Shown piece by piece: positions 47,238 to 57,344 of a stretch of 64,000 bases of DNA. Position numbers and translations under genes: made by a program. The number at the start of each line of letters is the position of its first letter. The stretch's first letter is position 1. The notes beneath the pieces were generated by a model. That model was not told the DNA's origin and did no database searches. It saw nothing but the letters and a program-made list of their open reading frames with translations. Origin of the DNA: Aliarcobacter faecis (lineage in GTDB: Bacteria > Campylobacterota > Campylobacteria > Campylobacterales > Arcobacteraceae); contig NZ_CP053837.1 of assembly GCF_013201705.1 (NCBI RefSeq), positions 1,550,001 through 1,614,000 of the forward strand. The letters are read 5' to 3'.

Positions 47238-48110
47238 TTAAACTCTTTTTTTATATAAAGCCAAAAATATTCCAAAAAGAATTATAAAAGTTGATATAAT
47301 AAGCTCTAATGTAATAGATTCTTTTAAAAATATAACACTTAAAAATATGGCTAATATAGGAACTACTAATTGAACTAAACTTGCAGTAATAATCTGCATT
47401 TTTGGTAAAATCTTATACCAAAGGAATACTCCAAAAGCAGTAGTTATTGAACCAGAAATAGTTGCCATAATAAAAGTAGTAAAATTTATTTTAAAACTAC
47501 TTTCAAAAATAAATATATAAAAAATTCCAAATATTAGAGTAAAAATAGTAGCTTTAAAAAAACTATCTGCTGTATCTAAGGTTGCATTTTGTGATTTTTT
47601 ACCAAGTACACTAAAAATAGCCCAAGCAATTCCAGATAGGAACATCAAAAAAGTGTGAAAATATGAGAGAGTAAAATCATCTTTTGGGTATAAAAGATAG
47701 ACTAATCCAACAAAAGCTATGATTATTCCCAAACTTTTATTTAAAGTTAGTTTTTCTTGAGAAAGTAGTGCTAAAATAATCATAGTTAGCTGAACAACTG
47801 TAAATAGGATCAAAGTTCCAATACCTGCAAGCATATTTATATATGAATAAGAGAAACAAATTGCATATAAAAAGAACATAAAACCGCTAAGATAGTTTGT
47901 TTTTAATGATATTCTTAAATTTCTATTTTTATAAAAAAATATTGCTAAAAGAACAAACATAGCTGATATGGTTCGTAAAAATGTAAAAGTAAAAGCATCA
48001 ATATTTTGTGTAGCTATAGCCATTCTAGCTAAAATTGAGTTTGAGGCGAAAAATAGTAAAACTATAAAAATTAAACTTAGTAATTTTAAATCAAAACTAA
48101 AACTTTTCAT
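47238..48110 (-). CDS. EamA/DMT-family transporter
   Basis: 290 residues with ten predicted membrane helices in two EamA repeats (about 10-135 and 150-285). The short N-terminal cytoplasmic part and KKR at the C-terminus fit a drug/metabolite exporter of the inner membrane. The substrate cannot be told. AAGGTGCTC precedes the ATG. Confidence 0.9.
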   Translation of the reverse strand: MKSFSFDLKLLSLIFIVLLFFASNSILARMAIATQNIDAFTFTFLRTISAMFVLLAIFFYKNRNLRISLKTNYLSGFMFFLYAICFSYSYINMLAGIGTLILFTVVQLTMIILALLSQEKLTLNKSLGIIIAFVGLVYLLYPKDDFTLSYFHTFLMFLSGIAWAIFSVLGKKSQNATLDTADSFFKATIFTLIFGIFYIFIFESSFKINFTTFIMATISGSITTAFGVFLWYKILPKMQIITASLVQLVVPILAIFLSVIFLKESITLELIISTFIILFGIFLALYKKRV

Positions 48111-48209
48111 AGAGCACCTTTATATTAAAAGGTTAATTATACATAAATGTATCACAAACTTGAAATTTAGTTTAATTTTGAAAACTATCAAAAAAAAAGT
48201 TATATTAAT

Positions 48210-48434
48210 TTAATCTCTTACTATTCTTTCAACAACTCTTTTTACTCTTGGTGCAACAATAGAAATAATAGGTATAGCACAAACAGCAGCTTTAAAAAAT
48301 GCTTCCATCCATTTTACAAAAAATCCATCAATCAAACCTAAATTTATAAATGAAATTATAAAACTCATTATAAAACTCATAATTGTCCCCATAAGAAAAG
48401 CAAAAACATATCTCTCATACTTTTTATCTATCAT
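48210..48434 (-). CDS. DUF2798-family small membrane protein
   Basis: 74 residues with two membrane helices (about 10-32 and 42-62), an NxG turn (ISFINLGLIDGF), and the C-terminal VAPRVKRVVERIV motif, all typical of DUF2798. The function of the family is unknown. Confidence 0.82.
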   Translation of the reverse strand: MIDKKYERYVFAFLMGTIMSFIMSFIISFINLGLIDGFFVKWMEAFFKAAVCAIPIISIVAPRVKRVVERIVRD

Positions 48435-48477
48435 TTCAATCCTATATAAAAATAATTTTAAAAAAGCAGTATTATAA

Positions 48478-49704
48478 CTATTTATAGATAATTACTTTAT
48501 TTCCTAAAGCCTTTTTTGCTTTATATAAAGCAATATCTGCAAAATCATATATCTCATTTTCTGTAAAATTATCTTCAGGCCTCAATACAAAGATTCCTAT
48601 TGATATTGTTAAAATCTTATTTTCTGTTTTAATATGATTAATTTTTGTATTTTCTATCTCTTTTCTCATCTTTTCTACATATAAAAGAGCCTTTTCAGAG
48701 TTATCACTACTAGTTAAAATCGCAAACTCTTCTTTGCATAATCTAAAAATAAAATCGTTTGCTCTATTATAATTCATTTGCAAGATATTTGCTATCTTTT
48801 TTAAAACTTCATCAGCATTTAAATGACCATAATAGTCATTATATAACTTGAATTTATCTATATCAATTATCATAAGAATCAAATCTTCTTTTATTCTTTT
48901 TGCTCTATTTATCTCATTTTTAAATATCTTATCAAAATATCTTCTATTATGTAAACCAGTTAAACTATCCGTCATACTTAATCGTTCAAACTCTATTTTA
49001 TCAGTAATATCTTGTCTTTTTGCACCATATGCTACAATTTTTCCACAACTATCCATTTTGGGGAATATTATAGTTCTATACCAAATTGAATTACCACTTT
49101 TATCATTTATTTGTAATTCACCACACCAAGAGTTTCCACTTATTATAGTTTTCCATAAATCTTGATATTTAATATATTCATCATTTGGATGTTTTAAAAT
49201 AGAGTGTTTTTGTCCAATTAATTGTTCTTTACGATATCCTGTAAGTTCACATAAAGAGTCGCTAACCTCTATAATATTCCCATTCAAATCTGTTTCTGAA
49301 TAAAAAGAGAACTCTTTAAATGTCTTATTTAATCTTTCACTCTGTATTTTATAATCTAGCAAATTTAAGATAGATTTTAATTTTCCTAAAAAATTATTTT
49401 TATCTATATAACAATCTATTTTTAAATCTACTATACTTTTAACTGAAAAAGTAAAATCATTTGAAGATAAAACAACAATAGAAATATCCTTATTTATATC
49501 TCTAATCATTTTTAAATATTCAAAACAATTTAAATCTGTGAAATCTAAACTAGTAATAATCAAATCAATATATTTTGAATTTTTTAATAAAACTTTTAGC
49601 TTTTTATGATTATTTAATAAAATAAAACTATGATTTGATTGATTGAACTCTCTATTTATTTGATTTATTATTTTTAAATCTTCTTCAACAAATAGTATAT
49701 TCAT
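48478..49704 (-). CDS. Pseudoreceiver-PAS-degenerate GGDEF protein
   Basis: 408 residues: a receiver-like domain (1-120), PAS (about 130-250; LTGYRKEQLIGQKHSILKHP) and GGDEF (about 255-408). The receiver has Ser in the usual phospho-Asp place (DLIITSLDFTD). The GGDEF domain keeps MIIDIDKFKLYNDYYGH, but the active site reads CKEEF instead of GGEEF, so both Gly are lost. Both ends thus look inactive, and the protein may act as a sensor or binding partner. It starts 10 bp after the soluble receptor gene and is probably the third gene of a PAS-MCP operon. Confidence 0.88.
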   Translation of the reverse strand: MNILFVEEDLKIINQINREFNQSNHSFILLNNHKKLKVLLKNSKYIDLIITSLDFTDLNCFEYLKMIRDINKDISIVVLSSNDFTFSVKSIVDLKIDCYIDKNNFLGKLKSILNLLDYKIQSERLNKTFKEFSFYSETDLNGNIIEVSDSLCELTGYRKEQLIGQKHSILKHPNDEYIKYQDLWKTIISGNSWCGELQINDKSGNSIWYRTIIFPKMDSCGKIVAYGAKRQDITDKIEFERLSMTDSLTGLHNRRYFDKIFKNEINRAKRIKEDLILMIIDIDKFKLYNDYYGHLNADEVLKKIANILQMNYNRANDFIFRLCKEEFAILTSSDNSEKALLYVEKMRKEIENTKINHIKTENKILTISIGIFVLRPEDNFTENEIYDFADIALYKAKKALGNKVIIYK

Positions 49705-49714
49705 CTCATCTTCT

Positions 49715-50977
49715 TTAAATATTAGTTTTTATTTTTACCAAATCTTTACCTTCAAACTCTTTTGCATTAGCATTTTTTACAATTAATTTTGAAATAGCAT
49801 CTGTTGTAATTGCTACATCATGTGACTGTGAAGCTATCATAGCATTTTGTTGAGTTTGTTGGTCTAGCTGATTTACTGCATCATTTATCTGCTCTATCCC
49901 CATTAATTGCTCTTTACTTGCCATCTCTATATCTGAAATCAATGTTACTGTTTGTGATATATTTAAATTTAACTCTCCATACCCTTTTATCATATTTGAA
50001 GCTATATTTTTACCTTCATTTGCTTTTTGTGTTGCATTCTCTACTATATTTTTTATCTCTTTTGCTGCTTCTGCACTTCGTGAAGCCAAATTCCTTACTT
50101 CTTGTGCAACTACAGCAAACCCTTTTCCTGCCTCTCCTGCTGTTGCTGCTTCTACGGCTGCATTTAATGATAAAATATTTGTTTGGAATGCTATATTATC
50201 AATAACCCCTATTGCTTCATTTACTAAATTTACCTGAGTATTTATCTCATCCATTGCAGTTGTTGTTTGATTTGCTAACTCTTCTCCTTCTTTTACGGAT
50301 TTTGTTACATTATTTGACAAGTTAGACATCTTTGCTATACTTTGTGTATTATTTCTTATGTTACTTGTTATCTCTTCCAATGCTGCTGCTGTCTCTTCTA
50401 AACTTGCTGCTGCCTCATTTGAACTTATATTCAATCTATCTACATTTTCTAAAAGTATTCTTGAACTATTCTCTAATGTTAATCCATTTGATTTATTTTC
50501 AATAAGCATATTTGTAATAGTATCTCTTAAAGTATTTATCTCTTGAAACAAAACTCTAAAATCATTTCCTACTAAAGCTTCATCTAGTTTATTTAAATAG
50601 TTATATTCTCCATAAAGTAAAAGTGTATCTTTTATTAAGCTAATAGTTTTTTTCAAATCACTAGCTAGATTATTTATAGTTTTTGCTATATAGTTTAATT
50701 TAAAATTTGAACTATTTGTGAAACTTATTCTATCACTTACAATTCCACTAGCTAACTTTTCTGAAACTAATATTATCTCTCCAAAGATTTGTAACTCTTC
50801 ATCACTATTTTTCATTAAAATTTTACATAGTGAATCTATTCTAGTTTTAAGCTCTTTTTCAAAACCTGTACAAGAAAACTCTTCTATTTCTAAACTACTT
50901 ATCTCTTCTTTTAAGTATTTTTCCATATTTTCTAAGATATTTAAAATCTGTCTTCTATTATTTGATTTAAAAAGCAT
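49715..50977 (-). CDS. Soluble methyl-accepting chemotaxis-like protein, module A
   Basis: 420 residues, no membrane segment and no built-in PAS domain. Residues 1-160 are helical ([25 protein letters not shown], then [13 protein letters not shown]). The rest is a full signalling domain with [25 protein letters not shown]. No WESF pentapeptide. Its start overlaps the PAS gene by 11 bp, so the PAS protein is the likely sensor, as CetB is for CetA in Campylobacter; unlike CetA it has no membrane anchor. The signalling part is almost identical to the receptor at 9413-11734. Confidence 0.92.
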   Translation of the reverse strand: MLFKSNNRRQILNILENMEKYLKEEISSLEIEEFSCTGFEKELKTRIDSLCKILMKNSDEELQIFGEIILVSEKLASGIVSDRISFTNSSNFKLNYIAKTINNLASDLKKTISLIKDTLLLYGEYNYLNKLDEALVGNDFRVLFQEINTLRDTITNMLIENKSNGLTLENSSRILLENVDRLNISSNEAAASLEETAAALEEITSNIRNNTQSIAKMSNLSNNVTKSVKEGEELANQTTTAMDEINTQVNLVNEAIGVIDNIAFQTNILSLNAAVEAATAGEAGKGFAVVAQEVRNLASRSAEAAKEIKNIVENATQKANEGKNIASNMIKGYGELNLNISQTVTLISDIEMASKEQLMGIEQINDAVNQLDQQTQQNAMIASQSHDVAITTDAISKLIVKNANAKEFEGKDLVKIKTNI

Positions 50978-51365
50978 TTTTACCCACTATATTTTGATAT
51001 GCTAAAATTGCTTTATTAATCTCATCTTTTGTTGGTTTTGCCCTAGCAGATATATACCTAAGAGAACCATCACTATTTTTTGAAGAATATACATTCGCTT
51101 TTACCCAATAATATCCACCATTTTTAGTTCTATTTTTTACTATCCCTTTCCACATTCTTCCAGATTTTATAGTTTTCCATAAATCTTCAAAAGCCCACTT
51201 TGGCATATCTTTATGCCTAATCATATTATGTGGATTTCCAACAAGTTCATTTAATGTATAACCTGAAATCTTACAAAAATCCTCATTGGCAAATTCTATT
51301 ATTCCTTTTTCATTGGTTTGTGTTACTATAATTGTATCTTTTGATAACTCTATTTCTATTTCCAT
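50967..51365 (-). CDS. Single PAS-domain protein (CetB/Aer-like), module A
   Basis: 132 residues, essentially one PAS domain: [26 protein letters not shown], then [23 protein letters not shown] and [17 protein letters not shown], the Aer/CetB pattern. Aer-type PAS domains bind FAD and read redox or oxygen status. It is the first gene of the operon with the soluble receptor and the pseudoreceiver-GGDEF gene. A TATAAT lies at 51413-51408 on the minus strand, and a perfect 18-bp palindrome overlaps the expected -35 region. Confidence 0.9.
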   Translation of the reverse strand: MEIEIELSKDTIIVTQTNEKGIIEFANEDFCKISGYTLNELVGNPHNMIRHKDMPKWAFEDLWKTIKSGRMWKGIVKNRTKNGGYYWVKANVYSSKNSDGSLRYISARAKPTKDEINKAILAYQNIVGKNAF

Positions 51366-51407
51366 GTCTATTGTATCCCTAATATTTTTTATCTTTTAAA
51401 TAATATT

Positions 51408-51413
51408 ATTATA
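51408..51413 (-). promoter_or_regulatory. -10 box of the PAS-receptor operon, module A
   Basis: TATAAT on the minus strand, 43 bp before the PAS start. The -35 position falls inside the palindrome at 51423-51440. Confidence 0.5.
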
Positions 51414-51422
51414 CAACTTTAT

Positions 51423-51440
51423 AAACACTTATAAGTGTTT
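51423..51440. promoter_or_regulatory. Perfect 18-bp palindrome, likely operator of the XRE regulator
   Basis: AAACACTTATAAGTGTTT reads the same on both strands. It lies in the divergent region between the PAS gene and the XRE gene. A second copy with one mismatch over 14 bases lies at 51484-51497. Confidence 0.7.
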
Positions 51441-51472
51441 GTTTGTACTAAGTTATTACTACTATAATCAAA

Positions 51473-51478
51473 TATAAT
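51473..51478 (+). promoter_or_regulatory. -10 box of the XRE gene
   Basis: TATAAT 22 bp before the GTG start. The second operator copy (51484-51497) covers the expected transcription start. Confidence 0.45.
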
Positions 51479-51483
51479 AAGGT

Positions 51484-51497
51484 ACTTATAGGTGTTT
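51484..51497. promoter_or_regulatory. Second operator half-copy before the XRE gene
   Basis: ACTTATAGGTGTTT differs from 51427-51440 at one base. It overlaps the ribosome binding region, so binding would shut off the XRE gene itself. Confidence 0.5.
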
Positions 51498-51499
51498 GA

Positions 51500-51736
51500 G
51501 TGTTTGAAGAAAATCCAGAAATATTTTTAGATGAAGTAGTAAATAATGTTAAAAAAGAGAGAATTTCAAGAAATATTAGTCAGCTAAAATTGGCAAATAT
51601 ATTAGATTTCTCTTCACCAAATTATATAGCTAAAATAGAGACCAGAAAACATGGTGTTACATATAATTTAGTTCACTTATGTAAAATAGCAAAAGCTTTT
51701 AATTTGGAAGTTGTTGATTTACTTCCAAAAAAATAA
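51500..51736 (+). CDS. XRE-type helix-turn-helix regulator
   Basis: 78 residues from a GTG start. The HTH covers almost the whole protein: VVNNVKKERISRNISQLKLANILDFSSPNYIAKIETRKHG, then HLCKIAKAFNLEVVDLL, the Cro/C1 fold without an effector domain. It is divergent from the PAS-receptor operon across a palindromic operator pair, so autoregulation and control of that operon are likely. It is of similar size and setting to the XRE gene at 43448-43705. Confidence 0.88.
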   Translation: MFEENPEIFLDEVVNNVKKERISRNISQLKLANILDFSSPNYIAKIETRKHGVTYNLVHLCKIAKAFNLEVVDLLPKK

Positions 51737-51792
51737 TTTATTTTTCCAATATATATAATTTATATATTTACCATTACTATTTTTTATAAAAT

Positions 51793-53247
51793 TTATGATA
51801 AGCAACTAAGTTTTATATTTGAAAATTGTTGTGGAGTTGGTTTTGAATATCTTTCAAAATCTTTATGCTCATCAAAAGGATTTTGTGCAATCTTTAGTAA
51901 ATCATTAACTAAAGAGAAATCATTATTTTGTGCTTTTTTTATAGCCTCTTCAATTATGTAGTTTTTCAAAATATATTTAGGATTTACTTTTTTCATAATC
52001 TCTAATCTAGCATCAAAACTACTATTTTGTTCTAAACATACCTTTTCATACTTTGAAAACCAAGATTTTAAAGCAGTTGGATTTTTACAAAATTCTAAAA
52101 TTTCATTGATATTTGAAAATGATTTAAGGTTTGTCAAACAATAAAAGAAGTAATTATAATCTATTTTTGAACTTTGTAAAGCATTTTGAAGCTCAAAAAT
52201 AAGTGTAAAATTGGAGTCTGCACTTTTATTACAATCCAAACCAACTCTTTTACTCATAAAACTTAAAAACTCTTTTTCAAAAATTGGCAAAAAGTTTTTC
52301 ATATAATTTTTCAAATTTTCATAGTTACAAATTTCTGTTAAACTATCTGCTAAAACCAACAAATTCCATCTTGCAATATAAGGCTGATTTTTATAAGAGT
52401 ATCGCCCTTCATAATCTGTATGATTACATATATAGTCATGTTCAAAATAGTCCATAAAAGCATAAGGTCCATAATCAATAGTAAGTCCAGCAACACTAAA
52501 ATTATCTGTATTTAAAACTCCATGACAAAATCCATAACTTTGCCAAAGTGCTAAAAGTTTTGCACTTCTATCAACTAATTCAAAAAACATCAATTCATAT
52601 TTATTATCTTTATCTTTTAAATCTTTATATACTTGTTCTATTAGTAAATCAGCAAGTTTCAAAATATTATTTTTTGCATCTTTTGTTCTAGCAAAATATT
52701 CAAAAGTTCCTACTCTAATAAAACTAGGACTAAGCCTTAAAACAATGGCACAAGATTCAAGTTTCCAATCTCTTGAAACTTCTGTTTTTGAGCTTATTAT
52801 TGCTAATGCTCTTGTTGTAGGAATATTTAAACCTTGCATTGCTTCACTTAATAAATACTCTCTAATACTTGACCTTAAAATAGCTCGTCCATCTCCTTGT
52901 CTTGAGTATCTTGTAACTCCAGAACCTTTTGTTTGAAGATGATAGCCATTTAAAATACCCAAATTTATAGCTCGTCCATCACCTAATTGTGCAACAAAAT
53001 GTCCAAATTGATGTCCTGCATAAACAGTGGCATAAGGAGTGGAGTTTTTTAATAATTTTTTACCATTTAAAAAATCAATAAACTCTTTTTTTTCACACTC
53101 ACTATAATCAAGTCCTATTAAATCACATGCACTCTTACTAAAAGAGATTAATCTAGGCTCTTTTAGTGGAGTTGCTTTAACTAACTCATAAAAACTACTA
53201 TCAAACCTAAAAAAATCATTTTCTATTTCTAATTCATCAATTTTCAA
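51793..53247 (-). CDS. selO: Protein adenylyltransferase SelO (YdiU/UPF0061 family)
   Basis: 484 residues. Pseudokinase-fold AMPylator: [67 protein letters not shown] and [20 protein letters not shown] with the metal-binding Asn/Asp. SelO transfers AMP to proteins and is tied to oxidative stress in other organisms. It uses a TTG start that overlaps the end of the soluble receptor gene by 11 bp, so it appears to be translated as the third gene of PAS-receptor module B. The usual C-terminal Cys of many SelO proteins is seen (KLSCLS). Confidence 0.93.
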   Translation of the reverse strand: MKIDELEIENDFFRFDSSFYELVKATPLKEPRLISFSKSACDLIGLDYSECEKKEFIDFLNGKKLLKNSTPYATVYAGHQFGHFVAQLGDGRAINLGILNGYHLQTKGSGVTRYSRQGDGRAILRSSIREYLLSEAMQGLNIPTTRALAIISSKTEVSRDWKLESCAIVLRLSPSFIRVGTFEYFARTKDAKNNILKLADLLIEQVYKDLKDKDNKYELMFFELVDRSAKLLALWQSYGFCHGVLNTDNFSVAGLTIDYGPYAFMDYFEHDYICNHTDYEGRYSYKNQPYIARWNLLVLADSLTEICNYENLKNYMKNFLPIFEKEFLSFMSKRVGLDCNKSADSNFTLIFELQNALQSSKIDYNYFFYCLTNLKSFSNINEILEFCKNPTALKSWFSKYEKVCLEQNSSFDARLEIMKKVNPKYILKNYIIEEAIKKAQNNDFSLVNDLLKIAQNPFDEHKDFERYSKPTPQQFSNIKLSCLS

Positions 53248-54505
53248 TAAACTCTTTTCCTATATTTTTTGCTTCAATACTATCTTTACCTTCAAACTCT
53301 TTTGCATTTACATTTTTAACAACTATTTTTGATATTGTATCTGTCATAATAGCAACATCATATGATTCTAAAGCTATATTTGCATTTCCTTGAGTTTGAG
53401 AATCTATTGTTGATACAGCCCTATTTATCTGTTCAACTGCTTTTAATTGCTCTTTACTTGAACTTTCAACATCATTTATTAAAAGTATCTCTTCATTTAT
53501 ACTTGAATATAACTGTTGATATCCATTTATCATGTGGCTTGATATCTCTTCCCCTTCATTTGCTTTTTTTGTTGCATTTTGTACAATATTTTTTATCTCT
53601 TTTGCTGCTTCTGCACTTCGCGAAGCTAAATTTCTTACCTCTTGTGCTACAACTGCAAACCCCTTTCCAGCTTCTCCTGCCGTTGCTGCTTCTACTGCTG
53701 CATTAAGTGACAAAATATTTGTTTGAAATGCTATTTGGTCTATTATAGAAATTGCTGTATTTACTAAGTTTACCTCTTTTACAATATCCTGCATAGAGTT
53801 TGTTGTCTTTAAAGCTAACTCTTCACCCATATGAGCTTGTGAGATTATATCTTCTGATAATGCAGAGACTTTTAATATATTATTTGTATTATTTCTAATA
53901 GCTGTTGTAACCTCATCTAAAAATGCTGCCGTTTCTTCAAGACTTGTGGCTACCTTTGAAGATGAAATATTTAATTTATCTACATTTTCTAAGAGTATTT
54001 TTGAACTATTTTCTAAAGTTAATCCATTTGATTTATCTTCAATTAGCATATTTGTAATAGTGTCCCTTAATGTATTTATCTCTTTAAACAAAATTCTAAA
54101 ATCATTCTTCACTAAATTTTCATCTAATTTATTTAGATAATTATATTGTCCATAAAGAAGAAGAGTCTCTTTTATTAAAGTAATACTTCTTTTCAAATCA
54201 CTAGCTAGATTATTTATAGTTTTTGCTATATAGTTTAATTTAAAATTTGAACTATTTATAAAGTTTATTTTATCACTCACAATCCCACTTGCTAACTTTT
54301 CTGAAACTAGCATTATCTCTCCAAAGATTTGTAGTTCTTCATCATTTTTTGCATTTATAGTTTTACAAATATTCTCTAACTTTTTACATATCTCATTTTC
54401 TTTATTTAAACCTTTTATCTCTATATAGTTTATCTTACTATTTAAATATTGCTCTATTTTATCTAGCGTCTCTAGAATTTCTCTATTTGAATTATTAAAA
54501 AACAT
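53237..54505 (-). CDS. Soluble methyl-accepting chemotaxis-like protein, module B
   Basis: 422 residues, a paralogue of the receptor at 49715-50977: the same N-terminal helical part ([37 protein letters not shown]) and no membrane segment. The signalling tip is identical ([20 protein letters not shown]), but the helices around it differ ([22 protein letters not shown]). No tethering pentapeptide. It starts 9 bp after the PAS gene of module B and overlaps the start of selO. Confidence 0.92.
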   Translation of the reverse strand: MFFNNSNREILETLDKIEQYLNSKINYIEIKGLNKENEICKKLENICKTINAKNDEELQIFGEIMLVSEKLASGIVSDKINFINSSNFKLNYIAKTINNLASDLKRSITLIKETLLLYGQYNYLNKLDENLVKNDFRILFKEINTLRDTITNMLIEDKSNGLTLENSSKILLENVDKLNISSSKVATSLEETAAFLDEVTTAIRNNTNNILKVSALSEDIISQAHMGEELALKTTNSMQDIVKEVNLVNTAISIIDQIAFQTNILSLNAAVEAATAGEAGKGFAVVAQEVRNLASRSAEAAKEIKNIVQNATKKANEGEEISSHMINGYQQLYSSINEEILLINDVESSSKEQLKAVEQINRAVSTIDSQTQGNANIALESYDVAIMTDTISKIVVKNVNAKEFEGKDSIEAKNIGKEFIEN

Positions 54506-54514
54506 ATCTTTCCC

Positions 54515-54889
54515 CTATTTATAAAGATTTTCTGCATTTTCTATCTCTTCTTTTGTTGGTTTTACCCTAACAGAGATATATCTAATAGACCCATCAACAC
54601 TTTTTGAAGGAAATACGGTTGCATTTACCCAATAATATCCACCATCTTTTGTTCTATTTTTTACTATTCCTTTCCAAATTTTTCCAGATTTTATGGTTTT
54701 CCATAAATCTTCAAAAGCCCATTTTGGCATATCTTTATGTCTTACCATATTATGAGGATTACCAACTAACTCTTCTAACTCATACCCTGAAATCGTACAA
54801 AAATCTGCATTTGCAAAAATAATAATACCTTTTTCATTTGTTTGTGAAACTATAATAGTTTCTTGTTCCAAAAAAACTTCTTTACTCAT
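54515..54889 (-). CDS. Single PAS-domain protein (CetB/Aer-like), module B
   Basis: 124 residues, one PAS domain closely related to the module A protein ([23 protein letters not shown], then [17 protein letters not shown]). Likely a flavin-based redox sensor that signals through the soluble receptor of module B. No palindrome like that of module A is seen in its 152-bp upstream region, so the two modules are probably regulated differently. Confidence 0.9.
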   Translation of the reverse strand: MSKEVFLEQETIIVSQTNEKGIIIFANADFCTISGYELEELVGNPHNMVRHKDMPKWAFEDLWKTIKSGKIWKGIVKNRTKDGGYYWVNATVFPSKSVDGSIRYISVRVKPTKEEIENAENLYK

Positions 54890-55041
54890 TCGAAACCCCC
54901 TTGAACAATTTTTTTCTAACTTTAATACATTGACTTTTATTTACTTAATATATTATTAATACATTATTTCAAATAATAACTTTTAAAGCTAAATAAAATT
55001 TAACTTTTAATATAATTTTTCTCTAGAACAAAGGAGTTTCT

Positions 55042-56580
55042 ATGTTTTTTAATACATATAAAGAGGATAAACTTTTAACAGAAGCTATAGATACAAATTA
55101 TGCAGTAATCTACTTCAAGCCCGATTCTACAATCATTAAAGCAAATAAATACTTTTTAGATACTATGGGATATAGTTTAAATGAAATTGTTACAAAACCA
55201 CACAGTATGTTCTGTGAAGAGAAGTTTCGCACTACAAAAGAGTACAAAGAAAGTTGGGAAAACTTAAGAGAAGGGAAAAGTATAACCGCAGAGTTTCAAA
55301 GAGTAAAAAAAGATGGTGATTTAATATTTTTAAGAGCCTCTTATATGCCAATAATTGAAAATGGAAAAGTAACTAAAATTGTAAAATTAGCTCAAGATAT
55401 TACAAAAAATAGATTAAGAAACCTTTTTTATATTGGTCAAGTAAAAGCTATAAATAAATCAAATGCTGTTATTGAGTTTGATATGAATGGAAATATTCTA
55501 AATGCAAATGATAATTTTTTAAATGCTGTTGGTTACACTAAAGATGAAATTGTAGGAAAACATCACTCAATTTTTTGTGAAGAAACTTATAAAAATTCAA
55601 ATGATTACAAAGAGTTTTGGAAAAAACTAAATAGTGGAGAGTTTGATAGTGGAGAGTATTTAAGAATTGGTAAGAATGGTAAAAAAGTTTTTATACAAGC
55701 TAGTTACAATCCTATTCTTGACTTAGAAGGAGATCCTTTTAAAGTTGTAAAATATGCTGTTGATATAACTGATAAAAAAAATACAATGCTTGAAATTCAA
55801 AAAGAGATTCAAGAATTAAGTTCATCATTAAATAAACTTTCAGTAGCTTCTAGTAATATGCTTGAAGAATCAAAATTCTCTATGGAAAGTGCTTATAGTG
55901 TTGCAAATGCTACACAAGATTTAAATAATATAATTCTAGATTTAAGTAAAAAGATAGATGAGATGGTAAAATCTATTACAACTATCTCTCAAAATGCAGC
56001 AAATAGTGAAAAAATCGCTATGAAAGCTCAAGAGCAATCAAAAGAGAGTGCTAAAGCAATGGTTAGATTAAATGAAGAATCTACAAAAATTAGCCAAACA
56101 ATAAACATTATTTCTCAAATTGCATTTCAAACAAATATTCTTTCCCTTAATGCAGCAGTTGAAGCAGCAACAGCAGGAGAAGCAGGAAAAGGATTTGCAG
56201 TTGTAGCTCAAGAGGTAAGAAACCTAGCAACTAGATCAAATGAAGCTGCAAAAAATATAACTAGTGTTATTGAGTTTATTCAATCTTTAGTAAAAGAGTC
56301 TCTTAATTCAATTCATAGTATTGATGATACTATTGAAGAGATAAATAATATGTCAAAAGATATTTCACACTCTATGAGTGAGCAAAGAGAAACCTCTTTT
56401 GACCTCTCAAATAGTGCAAAACAAAGTAGCCAAAGTTTAAATGAAGTTTCACAAACTATGCAAAAAGTATCTCTTTCAGTAGAAGAAACACAAAAAGAAG
56501 CAGAAGTTACAAAAAATAGTTCAAATGATTTAATAAAAGTTTCAAATAGATTAATTGAGACTCTAAAAAACTTAAAGTAA
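55042..56580 (+). CDS. Soluble chemoreceptor with two PAS domains
   Basis: 512 residues, no membrane segment. PAS 1 (about 15-125; [20 protein letters not shown]) and PAS 2 (about 137-250; [20 protein letters not shown]) are similar to each other and to the PAS part of the receptor at 16781-18229. A compact signalling domain (about 260-512) has [20 protein letters not shown]. No WESF tail. It is divergent from the module B PAS gene, with ACAAAGGAG as ribosome binding site. It probably senses an internal cue. Confidence 0.94.
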   Translation: MFFNTYKEDKLLTEAIDTNYAVIYFKPDSTIIKANKYFLDTMGYSLNEIVTKPHSMFCEEKFRTTKEYKESWENLREGKSITAEFQRVKKDGDLIFLRASYMPIIENGKVTKIVKLAQDITKNRLRNLFYIGQVKAINKSNAVIEFDMNGNILNANDNFLNAVGYTKDEIVGKHHSIFCEETYKNSNDYKEFWKKLNSGEFDSGEYLRIGKNGKKVFIQASYNPILDLEGDPFKVVKYAVDITDKKNTMLEIQKEIQELSSSLNKLSVASSNMLEESKFSMESAYSVANATQDLNNIILDLSKKIDEMVKSITTISQNAANSEKIAMKAQEQSKESAKAMVRLNEESTKISQTINIISQIAFQTNILSLNAAVEAATAGEAGKGFAVVAQEVRNLATRSNEAAKNITSVIEFIQSLVKESLNSIHSIDDTIEEINNMSKDISHSMSEQRETSFDLSNSAKQSSQSLNEVSQTMQKVSLSVEETQKEAEVTKNSSNDLIKVSNRLIETLKNLK

Positions 56581-56594
56581 TCTTCTAAGATAGA

Positions 56595-56612
56595 GTGTAG
56601 CGAATGCTACAT
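56595..56612. terminator. Hairpin between the double-PAS receptor gene and cobA
   Basis: GTGTAGC and GCTACAT form a 7-bp stem (one G-T pair) around GAAT, overlapping the last codons of the convergent cobA gene. Confidence 0.45.
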
Positions 56613-57344
56613 CTCTTCAAACCACTTTAAATCATCTCTTAACTTTACAACTTCACCAACAACAATTATTGCAGGTGTTGGAATATCTTTTGCTTTATCA
56701 ACTATATCTTCTAATGTTCCTACAACAACACTTTGCTCTTTTGTTGTACCTTTTGATATAACAGCACAAGGAGTGGTACAGGCTTTTCCAATTTTAATTA
56801 ATTTTTTTGAAATAAGTCTTATATTATGAATCCCCATTAAAAAAACTATTGTTTCATCAGCAATAAAACTATCCCAATTTATTTGACTATCTTTTTTATT
56901 TGGGGCCTCATGACCAGTTACTACTCTAAAAGAACAAGTATATCCCCTATTTGTTACAGGAATTCCAGCATATGCGGGAACACTAATACTTGAAGTAATA
57001 CCTGGAATTATCTCAAATTTTATTCCTCTTTGCTTTAGATAAAGTGCTTCTTCTCCACCTCTTCCAAATACAAAAGGATCACCTCCTTTTAATCTTACAA
57101 CATTTTCATACTTTAAAGAAGCTTGATAGATTATCTCATTTATCTCATCTTGAGGAATTAGATGTTTTCCAAACTCTTTTCCTACAAAGATGAACTCTGC
57201 TCCATCTTTTGCAAACTCTAAAATCTCTGGATTTGCTAATTTATCATAAATTATTACATCAGCCTCTTTTATAACTCTATGGGCTTTTAAAGTCATAAGT
57301 TCAATATCACCTGGTCCTGCCCCAGTTAAATATACTTTTCCCAT
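56607..57344 (-). CDS. cobA: Uroporphyrinogen-III C-methyltransferase (CobA/NirE type)
   Basis: 245 residues, the single-domain SUMT form. Motifs: VYLTGAGPGDIELMTLKA at the N-terminus, VRLKGGDPFVFGRGGEE, and GIPVTNRG. It uses SAM to make precorrin-2, the branch point to siroheme and heme d1. Position as last gene of the nir operon, directly after nirF with no gap, argues for the NirE role. Confidence 0.93.
   Translation of the reverse strand: MGKVYLTGAGPGDIELMTLKAHRVIKEADVIIYDKLANPEILEFAKDGAEFIFVGKEFGKHLIPQDEINEIIYQASLKYENVVRLKGGDPFVFGRGGEEALYLKQRGIKFEIIPGITSSISVPAYAGIPVTNRGYTCSFRVVTGHEAPNKKDSQINWDSFIADETIVFLMGIHNIRLISKKLIKIGKACTTPCAVISKGTTKEQSVVVGTLEDIVDKAKDIPTPAIIVVGEVVKLRDDLKWFEEM

Noticed and set aside
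51793-53247. Protein kinase
   Set aside because: The motifs are those of the SelO pseudokinase-fold AMPylator, not of a canonical kinase.
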